64,000 nt of DNA from Clusia tigrina (GCA_920105625.2 OV050030.1:24584016-24648015); one strand, 5' to 3'; counted from the stretch's first letter, positions 1 through 11,279 are shown. The notes: a model not told the origin generated them from the sequence alone. Made by a program: numbers and translations.

Positions 1-280
1 TGTTGAAAACCAACGAGATTAAAAATTACCCATAAAAATTCCCTGAGATTTTTTATATTTTAGCTGTTTAAATTTGAATAAAACAAAAATTAATCTTTTA
101 TTTTAAATATTATTATTCTGTTGATTTAAATTATATTCATATGATTAGTTTGCATAAAAAATATAAAGAAAGTAAATGTTTAAAAAAAACAGTTGAAATA
201 GTGCTGCCAAGTTTACCACTTACTCGAGTGCTGTTTTATTCGCACAACTCGTTACGAGCTCGACTCTCTGCTGTGCTGCT
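1..280 (-). mobile_element. TA-flanked MITE family 1, truncated copy D
   Basis: Reverse-complement relative of the MITEs at 13934-14405, 31558-31849 and 35536-35959. It shares the blocks reading CCAACGAGATTAAAAATTAC, the poly-A/T interior, and CTCGAGT/CGTTACGAGCTCGA near the other end. The terminal GGCGCATTCGATTCG end is not present where expected; the next sequence (284 onward) resembles a second MITE family. A weak match to the missing terminus (CTAGCGACATAAATGC) reappears near 440-456, so a nested insertion is possible. The window edge cuts the other end. Confidence 0.6.
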
Positions 281-283
281 AAA

Positions 284-456
284 GATGCTGAGTGACATAA
301 AACAGAAACAGAATCCAGTACATTTGCAACAGAAACAGAATTTAACGACAGAAAATGAGCACTTGGCGACAGAACAGAAACAACTCACCGTGAGTTGTTT
401 GTAGCAGAAATCGGCAAAAATAATTGTGATTTTTGGTGCTAGCGACATAAATGCAT
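284..456 (+). mobile_element. MITE family 2, diverged copy
   Basis: Shares CAGTACATTTGCAACAGAAA, the TTGGCGACAGA block and GTGAGTTGTTT, in the same order, with the clean copy at 16609-16769. It is clearly diverged and its ends are unclear. The short ORFs here on both strands are by-products of the CAGAAACAGAA repeats. Confidence 0.5.
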
Positions 457-746
457 TTTAATGATTTTAAACTTTTAGCGTGTAGTAATTATGATTTGTT
501 AATAATGTATTTTAACAAACAGTAAATTTTTGTTTAATATACAATTTCATTTATACCATTTCTGAATCTGATTTGCAAAACTCCATTTCGAGGACAATAG
601 ATTCTAATACCGACAATATTACCACAGAGAACGAAAATTCTATCCTGAATTTACAAACACAAAGAACAAACCGCTACTAAAACAACAATTTGTAATTAAA
701 GAATAGTTTCAACCTAAAATAGAATATTATAAAAAGATATATATTG

Positions 747-1275
747 TTACGAAATTGTCCTCTTGACAATTTACTCTGTTACAAAATTGCCCTCCTGACA
801 ATTCCTCTAACTCTCTGTACTCGGACTCGTACCACTGGATTGTGTAGTAATCAAACAATCGCTGGTTAAATTAAAATAATTAGCTTTATTTAATTATTGC
901 TATTTACACATGTAATATTAGGCTTAAAGTTTACTTAGTTATTACTTGCACTTTATTTCACAAACCATTAGTCACTTTATTTACTAATGAATTTCACCAC
1001 TTTGTAAATCACAAATACTGCTGCTTTGATTATAATGCTAGATGTACACACTGTTACGGTCTCTGATCTACTGCATTCGACTTTGAACAGTCTTGTCGCT
1101 TTTATAGTTTTCGAATGGTTGGTGTAGAAAATTCCACGCCATTCTCGTATTTTCTAGAATTTTCGATCCACTTCGACAGAAGTCGAGAATATTCTTTTTG
1201 ATATTACCGACAGATGGTTCTTGAATAAGCTTTTATTCGAATAGTTCGCATCTTGACTCACAGGGGGCACTCATT
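747..1275 (-). mobile_element. probable solo LTR of a gypsy-type retrotransposon
   Basis: On the minus strand this segment reads from TGCCCCCTGTGAGTC (or TGTGAGTC) to CGTAACA, giving the TG...CA ends of an LTR. About 165 bases in, it carries ACTATAAAAGCGAC (TATA box on the minus strand near 1101-1107), then an initiator-like stretch, and about 215 bases later an AATAAA signal (minus strand, 885-890). That order and the roughly 530-bp length fit insect Ty3/gypsy LTRs. The last part contains a diverged ~32-bp direct repeat (AAATTG(T/C)CCTC(T/C)TGACAATT). No gag/pol is seen on either side. No convincing target duplication was found, so the exact ends and the call are tentative. Confidence 0.45.
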
Positions 1276-1599
1276 CTCCAGATGGGATCCTAAAGGTATG
1301 CAATCCCTTTTCATTGAGCTATCACGTTTCAATATAGATAGAAATGGGGTAGGCCGGAGAGCCGCCGAAGAAGGAGGTCTCCAAGCACTCAGCTATTGAT
1401 GCCCATTGTACTGTACGCCTGGAAAAATATTTGGGGGAAGGGGGTGATAGAGTATTTTGGAAAGGAAGTTACACCTTTACAGACTTCTTTGACCATTTTA
1501 TGAATGTCAGAAGTCTGTCCAGGGATAAGGAATGTAATGTTTCCTGATGTGAGCGGCCAACGTACTCGATAAAAAGTACATTTTATTTTATAATTATCA

Positions 1600-2560
1600 T
1601 ACCACAACAAAACTTACCAAATCAGTAAAAATATGAGGTAAGGATATTTACACTTATAAAATAGAAATCAAAAATTTGTTCAATCGCCAGAGTGTTCTAC
1701 CTTTTGGAGTTATGAGTCTCGAACCCCAGTAAGTGTGCTTCACATTATAGTCACCAGCAGCTATGATCTTTGGACCTAGTGTGTCCAAGAACTCAATAAG
1801 TTGTTTCTCTGTTATGCGGAATTTGGGAGGGCAACACACTGCAGAAACTGTTAGATCACTTGTATATCCTTGGATGGTTATTGTTGTTGAGTGCAAGTAT
1901 TCTTTGCAATAGTATTGGAGAACTTACTACTTGATCCTATTTTTTATTAGAATTGCTGTTCCACCATTTTGTTATTAGGGTATTGAATGTTGTAACATTT
2001 GTACCATGGCACAGCGAAGTTATTCTTTATGAACAGATAGGTTTCTGATACATGCATAACTGGTATCTGGCTATTACCTAGGAATTCTTTCAATTCTAAT
2101 TTATGTTTCCTAGGCCATTTGCGCTCCAGTAATATATTTTGAAGCCATTCATGATTATGCTATCTTTGCTTGTAACAACATAGACTGATTTTTCATCATC
2201 TCGCATCATAGTTTGCATTGAGTTCATGAACTGATTCATATTCTGTATAAGTGTTGGTATCATTCGTTCAAGAGCATTTGATTGGTGGTTGGATAATGTG
2301 AACTTCTGATTTAGTTGTGGAGAGTTGTTTTCCATGATATTTGCACATGACATGTTTGGGTTGTGCTGTACGTTTGAAGAAAATTGTTTTATTTCGGGGT
2401 ATGAGATTGCCTTCTGTGGCTCCGAGGTGATAGTATTAGATGGATAGCGATTTTTTTTTTGGTGTGGATCCTTCTTGATTCTAATTTCCTGCTATACAGG
2501 GCAACCTCTGTAATTTGCAGTGTGATTTCCAACACAATGACTGCAATTCTTAGTAATCGG
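1600..2560 (-). pseudogene. Jockey-type LINE: ORF1 zinc knuckle to ORF2 endonuclease, decayed
   Basis: Reading on the minus strand from 2560 down, a gag-like zinc knuckle comes first: CSHCVGNHTANYRGCPV, the classic second or third CCHC of Jockey-type ORF1. A stop follows, then an open stretch (2353-2096) that seems to hold the Q/N/M-rich ORF1 C-terminus and the start of ORF2 (FKIYYWSANGLGN, compare the family's WNANGL motif). The endonuclease domain follows at 1896-1654 with AGDYNVKHTYWGSRLITPKG, matching the family GD-x-NAKH-x-x-WGSR block. In Jockey elements ORF1 encodes an RNA-binding gag-like protein and ORF2 an endonuclease/reverse transcriptase. No reverse transcriptase is visible beyond 1600, so this is an internal fragment with several stops. 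Confidence 0.75.
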
Positions 2561-2571
2561 TTTTAATTTGT

Positions 2572-3156
2572 TCAATGTTTTGCGAGTGCAATTTTTCTTA
2601 TATATTTGTTAGTGCGTGGGATAACTGTTTTAACCGGAAAGAGGAAGATATCTTTTGCTGCTTTATCCGCCAATTCATTCCCCTTGATGCCTGCATGCCC
2701 CGGTATCCAACATAGCTTAATTTTGTCTGCCAGGGCGATGACGTGTTGCGTAATGATTTTAATAGCCTCATTTTTGTGCAGCATATTTTTAGCCGCTTCA
2801 AAGACAGAGCGACTGTCGGTGCAGATAATATGTTTTGCATTTGATTTTCTGCATTTTTGCTGGGCGCTTATAACTGCTTCTGCTTCAGCGTCGAAGGCCG
2901 TGGCGGAGTGGGGTCGCAGACCGTGTGAAACCGTTCTCCCGTCTTCATCTACCACAGCATATGACACAGTGTTGGAACTTTCTGAACCGTCTGTGTAAAG
3001 ATATTTCCATCTTGTATATGGGAAGTGGTTTTTAGTTTCGAGGAATAGCTGACGATAGGTGTTGGCGGAGGTGTCGTTTTTGGCATAGGATGTGAGGCTG
3101 GTAACAAACATATTTATATATTCACTATCACACATTGCGGCGGGGCAGGTACACAC
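2572..3156 (-). pseudogene. LINE RNase H domain, 5'-truncated fragment
   Basis: An open 194-codon frame with a complete RNase H fold signature: YTDGS (Asp56), FDAEAEAV (Glu91), CTDSRS (Asp114), then WIPGHAGIKGNELADKAAK (Asp164). The D-E-D-D metal-binding residues are all present. RNase H domains of this kind sit C-terminal to the reverse transcriptase in I/LOA-type and some Jockey-like LINEs and remove the RNA strand during target-primed reverse transcription. No reverse transcriptase precedes it and the usual CCHC tail does not follow; the frame ends at 2572, 12 bp from the zinc knuckle of the adjoining element. It is therefore a fragment, although the domain itself looks undamaged. Confidence 0.8.
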
Positions 3157-3159
3157 AAA

Positions 3160-4370
3160 TATTTTTAATATAGCAAGTCGATTCCTTTAAAGCTTATAAG
3201 TTGCTTATGAATTATAATTCCAAAATTGTAATTGTGATAAATATATTTCTTATTGTACACAATGCTAAAACTAAATAATATTACATTCAAATCATATGGC
3301 TATTTAAATTGTTTATGGATATTAATTTCATTTTCATACAATTTGTTCCCATTTACATCAAATTGTTTAGGTAAGTAATCAAACTTCTTACACTATACGA
3401 TAACTTATTTTATTTTATTTATCTATGGACTTTCGGTATCTACTATATTGTTTTTTATATCTTTTACCATCCACTTGCAATGTTTATATCATACATTTTT
3501 GCAATATTTTATAAATATTTCCCTGATTGTCACCAACTGGATCGTATCGTCCAGCAATTGTTGTAAAATTAGTTTCTTTAATAATTATTTTTTTTTTATT
3601 CAGTTTGTGACAACATAAGTGGGACACATTAAAAAAAGCATCAGAAGGATTTTTCAGTGGCAAAATGTTCTGTGGATTGTTGTCAAAATGTTTGAATTTA
3701 ATTAGTTCTTCAAATTTTGAATATATTTTTATGCACAAAAAGTCGATTTAACTATGTTTTGGTGTTAGGGCGAATATATATTTAGGCAAGGTTTTAACGA
3801 ACACAGTTTTAACATCCGATAACATCAGCATTCCAATAAAAATCTAGGTGATTGGATCTGAAAACTCTTGAAATAAAACAGCACATGGCTTGCGTCCATT
3901 GTATTCAGTATGCGTTTGGGATTTATCCAGCTAAGAATTTCTACTCTGACCGTATCGAACTGGGCACAGCACATGCACCAGTGCACATAGTCTAACTTGA
4001 TTGGTAAACTTCCAAGGTACACCAAACAAGTCAACCAAGGAATTCAACATCAAAAGTATATCCCTCTTTGTTATAGAGATTCTCAATGATTCAACAATAT
4101 ATATTTTCTTGTCCATTCACTAGATTGGAAAGTGTGTGTGTTCCATACTTAGTAGATGGTTGTAAACTAACCAACATAAACCCATTTACTGATATTTGAA
4201 ACAACATAAATATATTTTAAATAAGATAAAAACGACACAAGAGTAAAAAATAGCAAACAATGGAATACTGTGATAAAATAAAGTTATTAGTAATGTAATT
4301 AGATAATGATAAAATAAAGTTATTAGTAATTATATACATCCTAGAAACTGATTTTAAATAACTACTTCAA
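3160..4370. other. AT-rich interval, no recognised gene
   Basis: Several ORFs under 90 codons on the minus strand show no recognisable motif. A 23-bp sequence with core GATAAAATAAAGTTATTAG occurs twice (near 4272 and 4309) just beyond the 3' end of cid. No minus-strand AATAAA was seen within about 300 bp downstream of the cid stop. Confidence 0.5.
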
Positions 4371-4374
4371 GTCA

Positions 4375-5067
4375 TTAATTTGAATTGTTGACTCTCAAAA
4401 AGTTTATCAATTCCAAGTCCTTCAAACTCAGAGTTACACGTCCACGATGCAGTGTTAACATATAAGCATCTTGCATGCGTTGCGTTACATACATTTCAGT
4501 TGCTTGCTGGAGCGCTTCCAAGGCTTGCACGGTGATTCTATCAACTTCAGTACTTTGGTTTTGAATGATTTCTCGCACCAATCGAGAGAATGGAAGACGT
4601 GGCGCAAGACATTTTTCTGATTCCTGCAATCTTTTTACCTCCTTCCAGAAGAGCATCTCCAACTGCAATGGTGTACGCTGCTTCCGCTCCCGTCCGGGCT
4701 TCTGTTTCGCTTGTGGATCTGCGGTGGTCTTCGATTTACGCGTTCCCTGTTGTTTTGGTATTTCATTTCGCTTAGAAGTGCTACTTGGCGCAACTGACTG
4801 TAGTGTTGGTTTTAGTGTAGCTCTCGCTGTGGAACAACGTCGCGGCGAAAAAACGCGCGTTTGGTTACTGGTAGTGAACTCCAATCCATAATCAGTGGCA
4901 TCGTCTTCAGGTTCTGGCGTCTGAAACCCGTCCTGGTAACTATCATTACTGCTATCGATGACGTCCGAATCAGATGTGTCCGTATCGCCAAGATTTGCTT
5001 GTTTTGCCGTTTTTTTTTCCGGCACTACCCTGCGCGATTTCGGAGCAGGTTTCGGATTTTTGCGCAT
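4375..5067 (-). CDS. cid: centromeric histone H3 variant (CENP-A/CID)
   Basis: This 230-residue, intronless gene encodes the H3 variant that replaces canonical H3 in centromeric nucleosomes and specifies where the kinetochore assembles. Residues 1-130 form a long divergent tail, basic at the start, acidic and Ser/Thr-rich at about 28-60 (includes TDTSDSDVIDSS and QTPEPEDD), then Lys/Arg-rich. The histone fold covers about 131-225: alphaN (EMLFWKEVKRLQ), alpha1 (RLPFSRLVREI), loop 1 (QNQSTEVDRI), alpha2 (ALEALQQATEMYVTQRM), loop 2 (LHRGRVTL) and alpha3 (LKDLELINFLR). Compared with H3, loop 1 is one residue longer and the tail lacks the ARTKQ and ARKS motifs; both are CENP-A hallmarks. The length is close to Drosophila Cid (about 225). 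The start has A at -3 and an in-frame Met. No stops or frameshifts are seen. Neighbours are transposon remnants; no recognisable flanking gene shares its promoter. Confidence 0.95.
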   Translation of the reverse strand: MRKNPKPAPKSRRVVPEKKTAKQANLGDTDTSDSDVIDSSNDSYQDGFQTPEPEDDATDYGLEFTTSNQTRVFSPRRCSTARATLKPTLQSVAPSSTSKRNEIPKQQGTRKSKTTADPQAKQKPGRERKQRTPLQLEMLFWKEVKRLQESEKCLAPRLPFSRLVREIIQNQSTEVDRITVQALEALQQATEMYVTQRMQDAYMLTLHRGRVTLSLKDLELINFLRVNNSN

Positions 5068-5089
5068 TTTTCTTTTTTAATTTATTAAA

Positions 5090-5870
5090 TAAAAGCAAAA
5101 TTATATCTGCTATTAAAATATGCAAGAAGCGCCAATTTTAAATATATAAAACAAGCTGTCAAAAAATTGTATGAAATATCCCAAGCGAATGCATTCCACA
5201 GTCCACATTTATAAGATTGCATTTACACGATTATAGATAAATTGTTCCCTTGTATATTCCCAAAAGAAATTTGAAAGCGTAAAAAGTAGCTAATCAAAAT
5301 AAAACATTAAACTCAATGGAAATGACACTGCACAAGGGATCAGGTATTCATAAAAAATATACGGGCGCATACATAATGTTATTACCCTCTTATTGTTTGA
5401 CCAAACTATCAGAAAAATCGGTTCATCATTATGATTTATTTTACTAAAGTGGCGAATAGGATGTGTTGCCTTCTGAAAGGACATAAACATAAAATGCTTA
5501 ACATTCTACATTTTCTTTCCTCTAAGATTGACATTAGACTTCACAGCTGTCAGAAATGAGTTCACTATGTAATTACAATATGGAATAGGCGGACTTTCTT
5601 CGTATATAACTGACATCAATGCGTATATAATTATGTAAATAGGATTTTGTAGTAGATTGAGTACTGTATTCAAATATGATAGTAATTTATAACTTTTATT
5701 TTTAATTCACTTGCTAACTAATTTACATCAACCTGTTCTTGTGAACATGCGGAAAAATTGTCAAATGCGTGCATTTTCAGAAGGTATAAACACCATTTTA
5801 ATAACCAGATGTTAATCATATGGACAATAATATTTTTAAATGTTTCGAAGGTAATGTGCTAGATTACGTT
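5090..5870. other. cid 5' flank, no recognised gene
   Basis: This interval should contain the cid promoter on the minus strand. It is AT-rich with no clear TATA box at a usual distance. Short ORFs here lack motifs. No divergent partner gene is visible. Confidence 0.4.
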
Positions 5871-5885
5871 ACAAAGTGAGCTATA

Positions 5886-6637
5886 CATTATCGAACATGC
5901 TTGACATTTTTGCTCAAATTACGCTTGATTACGAGTGTGACCGCATTTTTTTGTCAGTCAACAGCAGACAATATATGTCAACAGTCAACCACAAAAATTT
6001 TTGTGGTTGGCAGTCAGCGGCCATATTGTTTTTTGACTTCCGGTGTGTACTGAAAACCGTCAATCAAAAGAAATATTTGCAGAGTGAACATGGATGCGGA
6101 CAACGATTTTTTCAAAGAATTCATAGTATTTTATGATATGCATAGTATTATCTGGGACATAACAAACCCAGTGTAAATGAAACAAAATCGTATGAAGAAT
6201 TATTAAATATAATTGAAATTAAAAAAAAATAATCTTTTAAGGATAATTAAAAAAAAATAAACACAATTCAGTCGTCTTACAGAAGATAGTTAAAATATAT
6301 AATTAAATCAAATATAAATAAATTTTGACTTGACTTTCTAAAATAGTTTTTAAATCCATTGGTTTTTTTTTAATATTCAGATGTGAATATTCTTTTCTAT
6401 TGCCAGCCCATTTCTTTACCCATTTGCTCCTTTTTTACTTTTATTCTTTCCTTCAGCTAGCTTCGTATTTAAAAATGCGAAACTAATTTTTTTACTTTCC
6501 GTGTTTACTTGTCAAATTTCACAACTTGACAGACGATTTGATCTTCGAACATGAATGATACTACTAACATGAATGATACACTACGAGCTCTTATTCAAAA
6601 TTGATGAATTTTTGACAGTTAAGCATGTTCGATAATG
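5886..6637. mobile_element. possible element bounded by 20-bp inverted repeats
   Basis: The arms at 5886-5905 (CATTATCGAACATGCTTGAC) and 6618-6637 (inverted, one mismatch) enclose about 750 bp with no coding motif. No matching target duplication was seen beside the arms, so this may be a foldback remnant. The CAAGCATGTT motif recurs once more just outside the right arm. Confidence 0.4.
5986..6009. repeat. perfect 24-bp palindrome
   Basis: The half-site CAACCACAAAAA is followed directly by its exact reverse complement with no spacer. It lies inside the inverted-repeat-bounded segment and in a local cluster of GTCAACAG / CAGTCAGC motifs. Confidence 0.85.
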
Positions 6638-6639
6638 CG

Positions 6640-9250
6640 ACAGTCAAGCATGTTGAATTTTGCTGGTATAGTTCTTTCTCTTTGCTGGCAGAGATTTTAC
6701 ATTTTGAATACCACCACAGAAAAAGCCGGTGCTTGTTATATCAAAGGACGGATCTCGACAATTCTCTATTATTCAACTCTTCCTTGATACATTCAGGTAT
6801 TTCTTCGCTCTGAGCCGAGATCACAGTGTTAGCTTCTGTCAAAAAAGTATATGGCAGATTTTTTATTGGACAGAAAAATCTTACCCTCTTTTTCCTCTGC
6901 AAATTGAGCAATCGCCTTAATAATAGAAGAGAGTCTTATTCGATTGTCATTTTTCCAAAGGCATTTAGCGGCGTCAGACAAAAGTATCCAGCACTGCGTT
7001 CTTCGCCTTTCGTTTTTTCCCTTTCATTCCGATGTGAATATAGCAAAGCGGAGATGTTTGTAATTCATGTCGGCTCAAATTGAATTTTGTTGTGATGGCG
7101 TTCGGTTGTGCGCGCATAGAATTTATCTGCCATGTAATTTTGTTTCATTCTTTGCTAAGAAATTTTATATATTTTTTAATAATAGCGATGTGAAGAAATG
7201 TGCAAACATTGAAACAGTTCTAAACATTATCATAGAAATATAAAACAAATTTTAATAAATAAGTTATAATTGAATGTTTGTGATTTTGTGTGAAAACAAA
7301 AGTGAAAAGTGAATAAACGAAATAGAATAAAAAATAATTATCAGAGTATTTTGTAGTTGTGTGTGACTACTTGTGTGCCAAGAGTGCGGTGTAAAGATAA
7401 CAAACAAATGTGGCGAATGTTTTCAACAAAATGTAAATATAAATTGTTTACTTTTTTTTAATATTTAAGTATTTTTTCTTTTATGATTTAAATTGTGTTA
7501 TGATTTTAAAAGGAGGATTAGCCACTATATAACAGCGTTTGTTTATTCATTCGAAAATGCAGAAATTCTTGAGCAATTTTCCTCAATTGCAGTTCCTCTA
7601 CATACTCACATTCGTGTTCATGTGCTTGCCGTCTGCTTTTTGGTTCATTGTCCGCCTTCCACACTTGTTACCATTTTCCTTTTATGTTGTTGGTTTGTTT
7701 ATTGTGCGTTGCATTTTATGTTCACGACTTTCTCATATGGTTTTGTATGACGTTTGTTGTTGTTGTTGTTGGTGTTATTATTATTATTATTATTTTCGTT
7801 TTGATAGCGTTGTTCACGTTTACGAAATCCGTTTTCTTTTGTGTGGTGTTCTTCATAAAAAATCTTTCGGTGGGATTTATTGAAATTTCTTTTTATGTGT
7901 TTTTCATGAAATGGCTAAGGAAACATGAAAATTCCTTTGAATTAGGAATTTTTGTGTATTTTTTATCGCAGTGTATGCCGGCATAGACGGATCTAAAAGC
8001 CGCAAATCGGTCGAGCGTTAAAATATGTGGAGGGAAAAATGCGTGCTTTCTGGTGGGTACACACACGTACGTGTCCATATGAGAGTATGCTGCTGTGTTT
8101 TCCTTTGATATGGTGTGTAGGAAGGACACATGAAAAACACCATTAGTTTCATAGCAACCGGCACCGTGGTTTTAATTGTATGTTATTCATGTATATATGT
8201 ATTTTTTATGCGAATATTTTTAATTTCAGTTTTTGCTATATTTGAACGATTTAAGCAGTAGTGGGAATTCATCTTTCCGTACACTTCCATAGTCCGTACT
8301 TGGTCCTTAGTAGGTGTGAGTGCAAAGAGTAGAGATCTTTAGTATTTAGAGAAGTATGTACTATGTAAATATACAAAAGTATGGATGTGTTCCTAGTTCG
8401 ATTAATGGAAGTAATATACGTTAATAAATAAATTAGCGTTTTAGAATATTGCACGTAAATATAATATCTTCTCCAGGTGCTAACAATTATTTTCTAATTC
8501 TCTGATCGAAATGAGTTTTCATTATGAAAGCTTGGTGCAGATCTTTCTGAACCTATTTTTATTTCTACACTTTTCAAAAATATTTGTTTCGTATCCATCT
8601 CCGGACATTAAGAACCTTTATATATATCATTTAGTATTTTACTAGTATACAATTTGCTTTTATTTTGCAATATTTGAACGTAATTAAGGTGCGATAACGC
8701 AAATTGTAATTTTATAATGATAAAGATCTATTTCAAACTTGTATAAAACCTATTGCTGAGAAAAATTAGAATAATAATATTGTCTTAAATTTTTTCAGAG
8801 CTCCGATTGATTTTGTTGGAACCTTGCAAAAGTAAAACACTCATTAAAAGCTGCTTTTAGGCTGACAATAATATTATGGGATATTCACCGGTTTTACTAA
8901 AGCACTAAATTCTTATTTTCATTATTTGGACACATGAGTATCTAATATTAAATTATTTATAATATTCTTACTTAATGCGTTCAACGTTTGAGATCCCACA
9001 ATTTGTTATAATTTTTTTACATTGAAGACAATCAAGTTAATTCCTAACTTTAAAATGAGCCAATTTACTATAAACACAAAAAAATAAGGGTAATTAATCT
9101 CTGATGCACATATTAACAGAATTAATTGTCCAGATTGTAATATTATTGTTATATTATGGGGTATGAGGAACAACGTACTCCCTGCTTGACTTCAAAGTTT
9201 ATATATAAGCCACATAACAAGCATTATACCACGTCTATGCTGTCACTTCC
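6640..9250. other. AT-rich interval, no recognised gene
   Basis: Short ORFs on the plus strand around 7493-7986 are hydrophobic because the DNA is T-rich (runs of GTT and ATT triplets), not because of a recognisable protein. A stretch around 7250-7440 (GTGAAAAGTGAATAAACG and similar) has the look of a fly 5' UTR, but no convincing start-exon-donor set follows. Confidence 0.4.
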
Positions 9251-9254
9251 ATAA

Positions 9255-9600
9255 CGATTGTAGATTGGTGATAGGGATACTGACAGGCCACAGCTTAGCG
9301 GCGGTACACGCGAAAAAGATGAAGCTCACAAGCAATGATGGGTTGTTGAAATGCGGGAACCAGGCTCCAAGGAAACGTGGGAACACCTATGTTTTTGTTC
9401 ATCTTAATTTATACTTGGGGTCTCCCTCGTATGGGAATGGGAACTTGGAAATGGCCCCTCTTCTAAAGATAGTTAAACACACATTACTATTTACTGTTAT
9501 CTACTTCCGCGAGTTTCAAATGGACACGTATCTGGTATTGCTAAGGACCTAACAGATTTATGCGAGGCTATTTGGTCAGCCAGTCTAAACTAACCTAGCC
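9255..9600 (+). pseudogene. LINE 3' end (zinc-finger tail), decayed
   Basis: Encodes GILTGHSLAAVHAKKMKL, the conserved block after RNase H in Jockey/LOA-type LINEs (usual form LTGHC-x-x-x-x-HA-x-x-x-G). The remains of the C-terminal CCHC follow, split by a frameshift (LLKCGNQ in one frame, ETWEHLCF in another). The 3' part ends near CTAACCTAGCC, close to the CCTAACC tails of related elements in this window. The 5' part is missing, as expected from 5' truncation during retrotransposition. Confidence 0.6.
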
Positions 9601-9647
9601 TATGGGATATCAGAATAGTTTTACAGTAGGAAGACAGAAAACACTTT

Positions 9648-9778
<131 letters not shown>

Positions 9779-10639
9779 TTAGATATACAGCCCGGTGTTA
9801 TGAAAAGCTACCTACAAAAGTCAATAGCACATTTCTTTACTGTTTTTTTACGACATTCGAGACTTATTATTCAATTTTCTATAAGTTCCAGTTTGACCAA
9901 AGTCAAACAAAAATAAATAAACAATGCTAAGTGGATAAATATAGTGTGAACTCTGAAGTTATAGTGAATTTTTCTAAAGCATATTAAGCTAGTGTAATAT
10001 CAAGTAACTTATTTCTCACACCGTAGTATTAAGATATACCAGATTAATATTGTATATAAAACTGTGATTGGGTGCAATTAATGAGTAAAATCTTTAATAA
10101 TTAATTACCTCAAGGACTCCTGTTGCCGTCATCATAAGAACGTTTAAGTTAAAGAATTTCGTTCATCATTTTGAATGTAGAATACTTAGGAAATATGTTA
10201 ACTTCCTCGAAATGATAATCTAGTTATTAGAAATTATATATATGTACTCTTTCTCGAGAAAGAGCAAGACAAATGTAAAATTTTAGCTTTAATTGAGGCT
10301 TTCCCATTAAAAATTTAGACAAGAGATGATTAATAATTACTTAGACTTTGTACTTTTTAATGTACGCGAGTATGATTGCCTCTAGGATAGTTAGATAGGT
10401 GGGTAAGTTTAAGTGAATGCAAAGGCATGGAAATCCGGACAAAATACCCATTTAGCACTAGGAGTAGTTGAATATTAGCTTTTTTTTAATTTTTAAATAA
10501 TTTAATAAATTACAATAATAAATTATACGTAATTTAAGAGAAAGGTTCCATATCTACCCGAGCCTTTAACTCGATTTTAATATATTATATTACATTCTTA
10601 CTTATTATTTAAATATAATTTTAGATATGGCACTCTTTT

Positions 10640-11270
10640 AAAAATTTATGTTATTTAGCAAGTGTAAAGATGAAATTAAGTCCAACGGAATTATCTGGTA
10701 AAGGTTCACCACGCAGGATATGCTCTTTTGAACATTTGGGGTGTCCGAAGCTCAGTCGTGTTAGGATAAGGTGATTTCCTTCCTTCTCTATTGAAAGTGG
10801 TGTTAATGTGCTTATATCCTCATTTTTACATTCTTCCAAATGCAATAATTCAGGATAATGTGGAGAAATTTATGTCGCAGTCTTTAGTTTCTGTGACTGG
10901 GAAGACGTGATTTAAAGCCATAATTGATTCTTCAGCAGCTATATCCGCAAGTTCGATACCTGATATCGTCGAATGTCCTAGGATACACATATTTGCAAAT
11001 TGGGGGAGTGTTTAATACATGAGTTAAGGATATTGTTTATGTTTCGGTTGTTATCATTATTGAAGGCAATGTCGATTTGCTGTCTGTACATACAAAAGTA
11101 TTATTGCTAGTCAAGTCGTTGCCATATTCAATAGCAGAAACTGTAGGCAGGAAGTACCGAGCACAATGGAGGAAAACATCCTGATATAAATTAAATTGCC
11201 GTTGTGGTGGAACACAGCAAATGCTGCGCCTAGAGTTCCTTTTGTTTCGTGTGTATAGAGTAACCAATAT
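10640..11270 (-). pseudogene. LINE RNase H and C-terminal tail, decayed
   Basis: On the minus strand three blocks of a LINE C-terminus appear in order but in different frames. First is VCTDSKSTLPSI (11037-11267), the third catalytic motif of RNase H. Next is ILGHSTISGIELADIAAEES (about 10920-10990), which matches the family GHxGIxGNExADxAA motif, with Asn replaced by Ile. Last is HLILTRLSFGHPKCSKEHIL (10651-10845), which matches the post-RNase H block LTRLRIGHTRLTHSYLL of I/LOA-type elements. The Trp/Pro before the His are lost and stops separate the blocks, so it is inactive. It represents a different LINE lineage from the 25-kb and 51-kb copies. Confidence 0.7.
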
Positions 11271-11279
11271 TTGTTTAAT

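Noticed and set aside
4565..5088. Plus-strand frames over the cid locus
   Set aside because: They are antisense to cid; the minus-strand frame encodes a recognisable histone fold.
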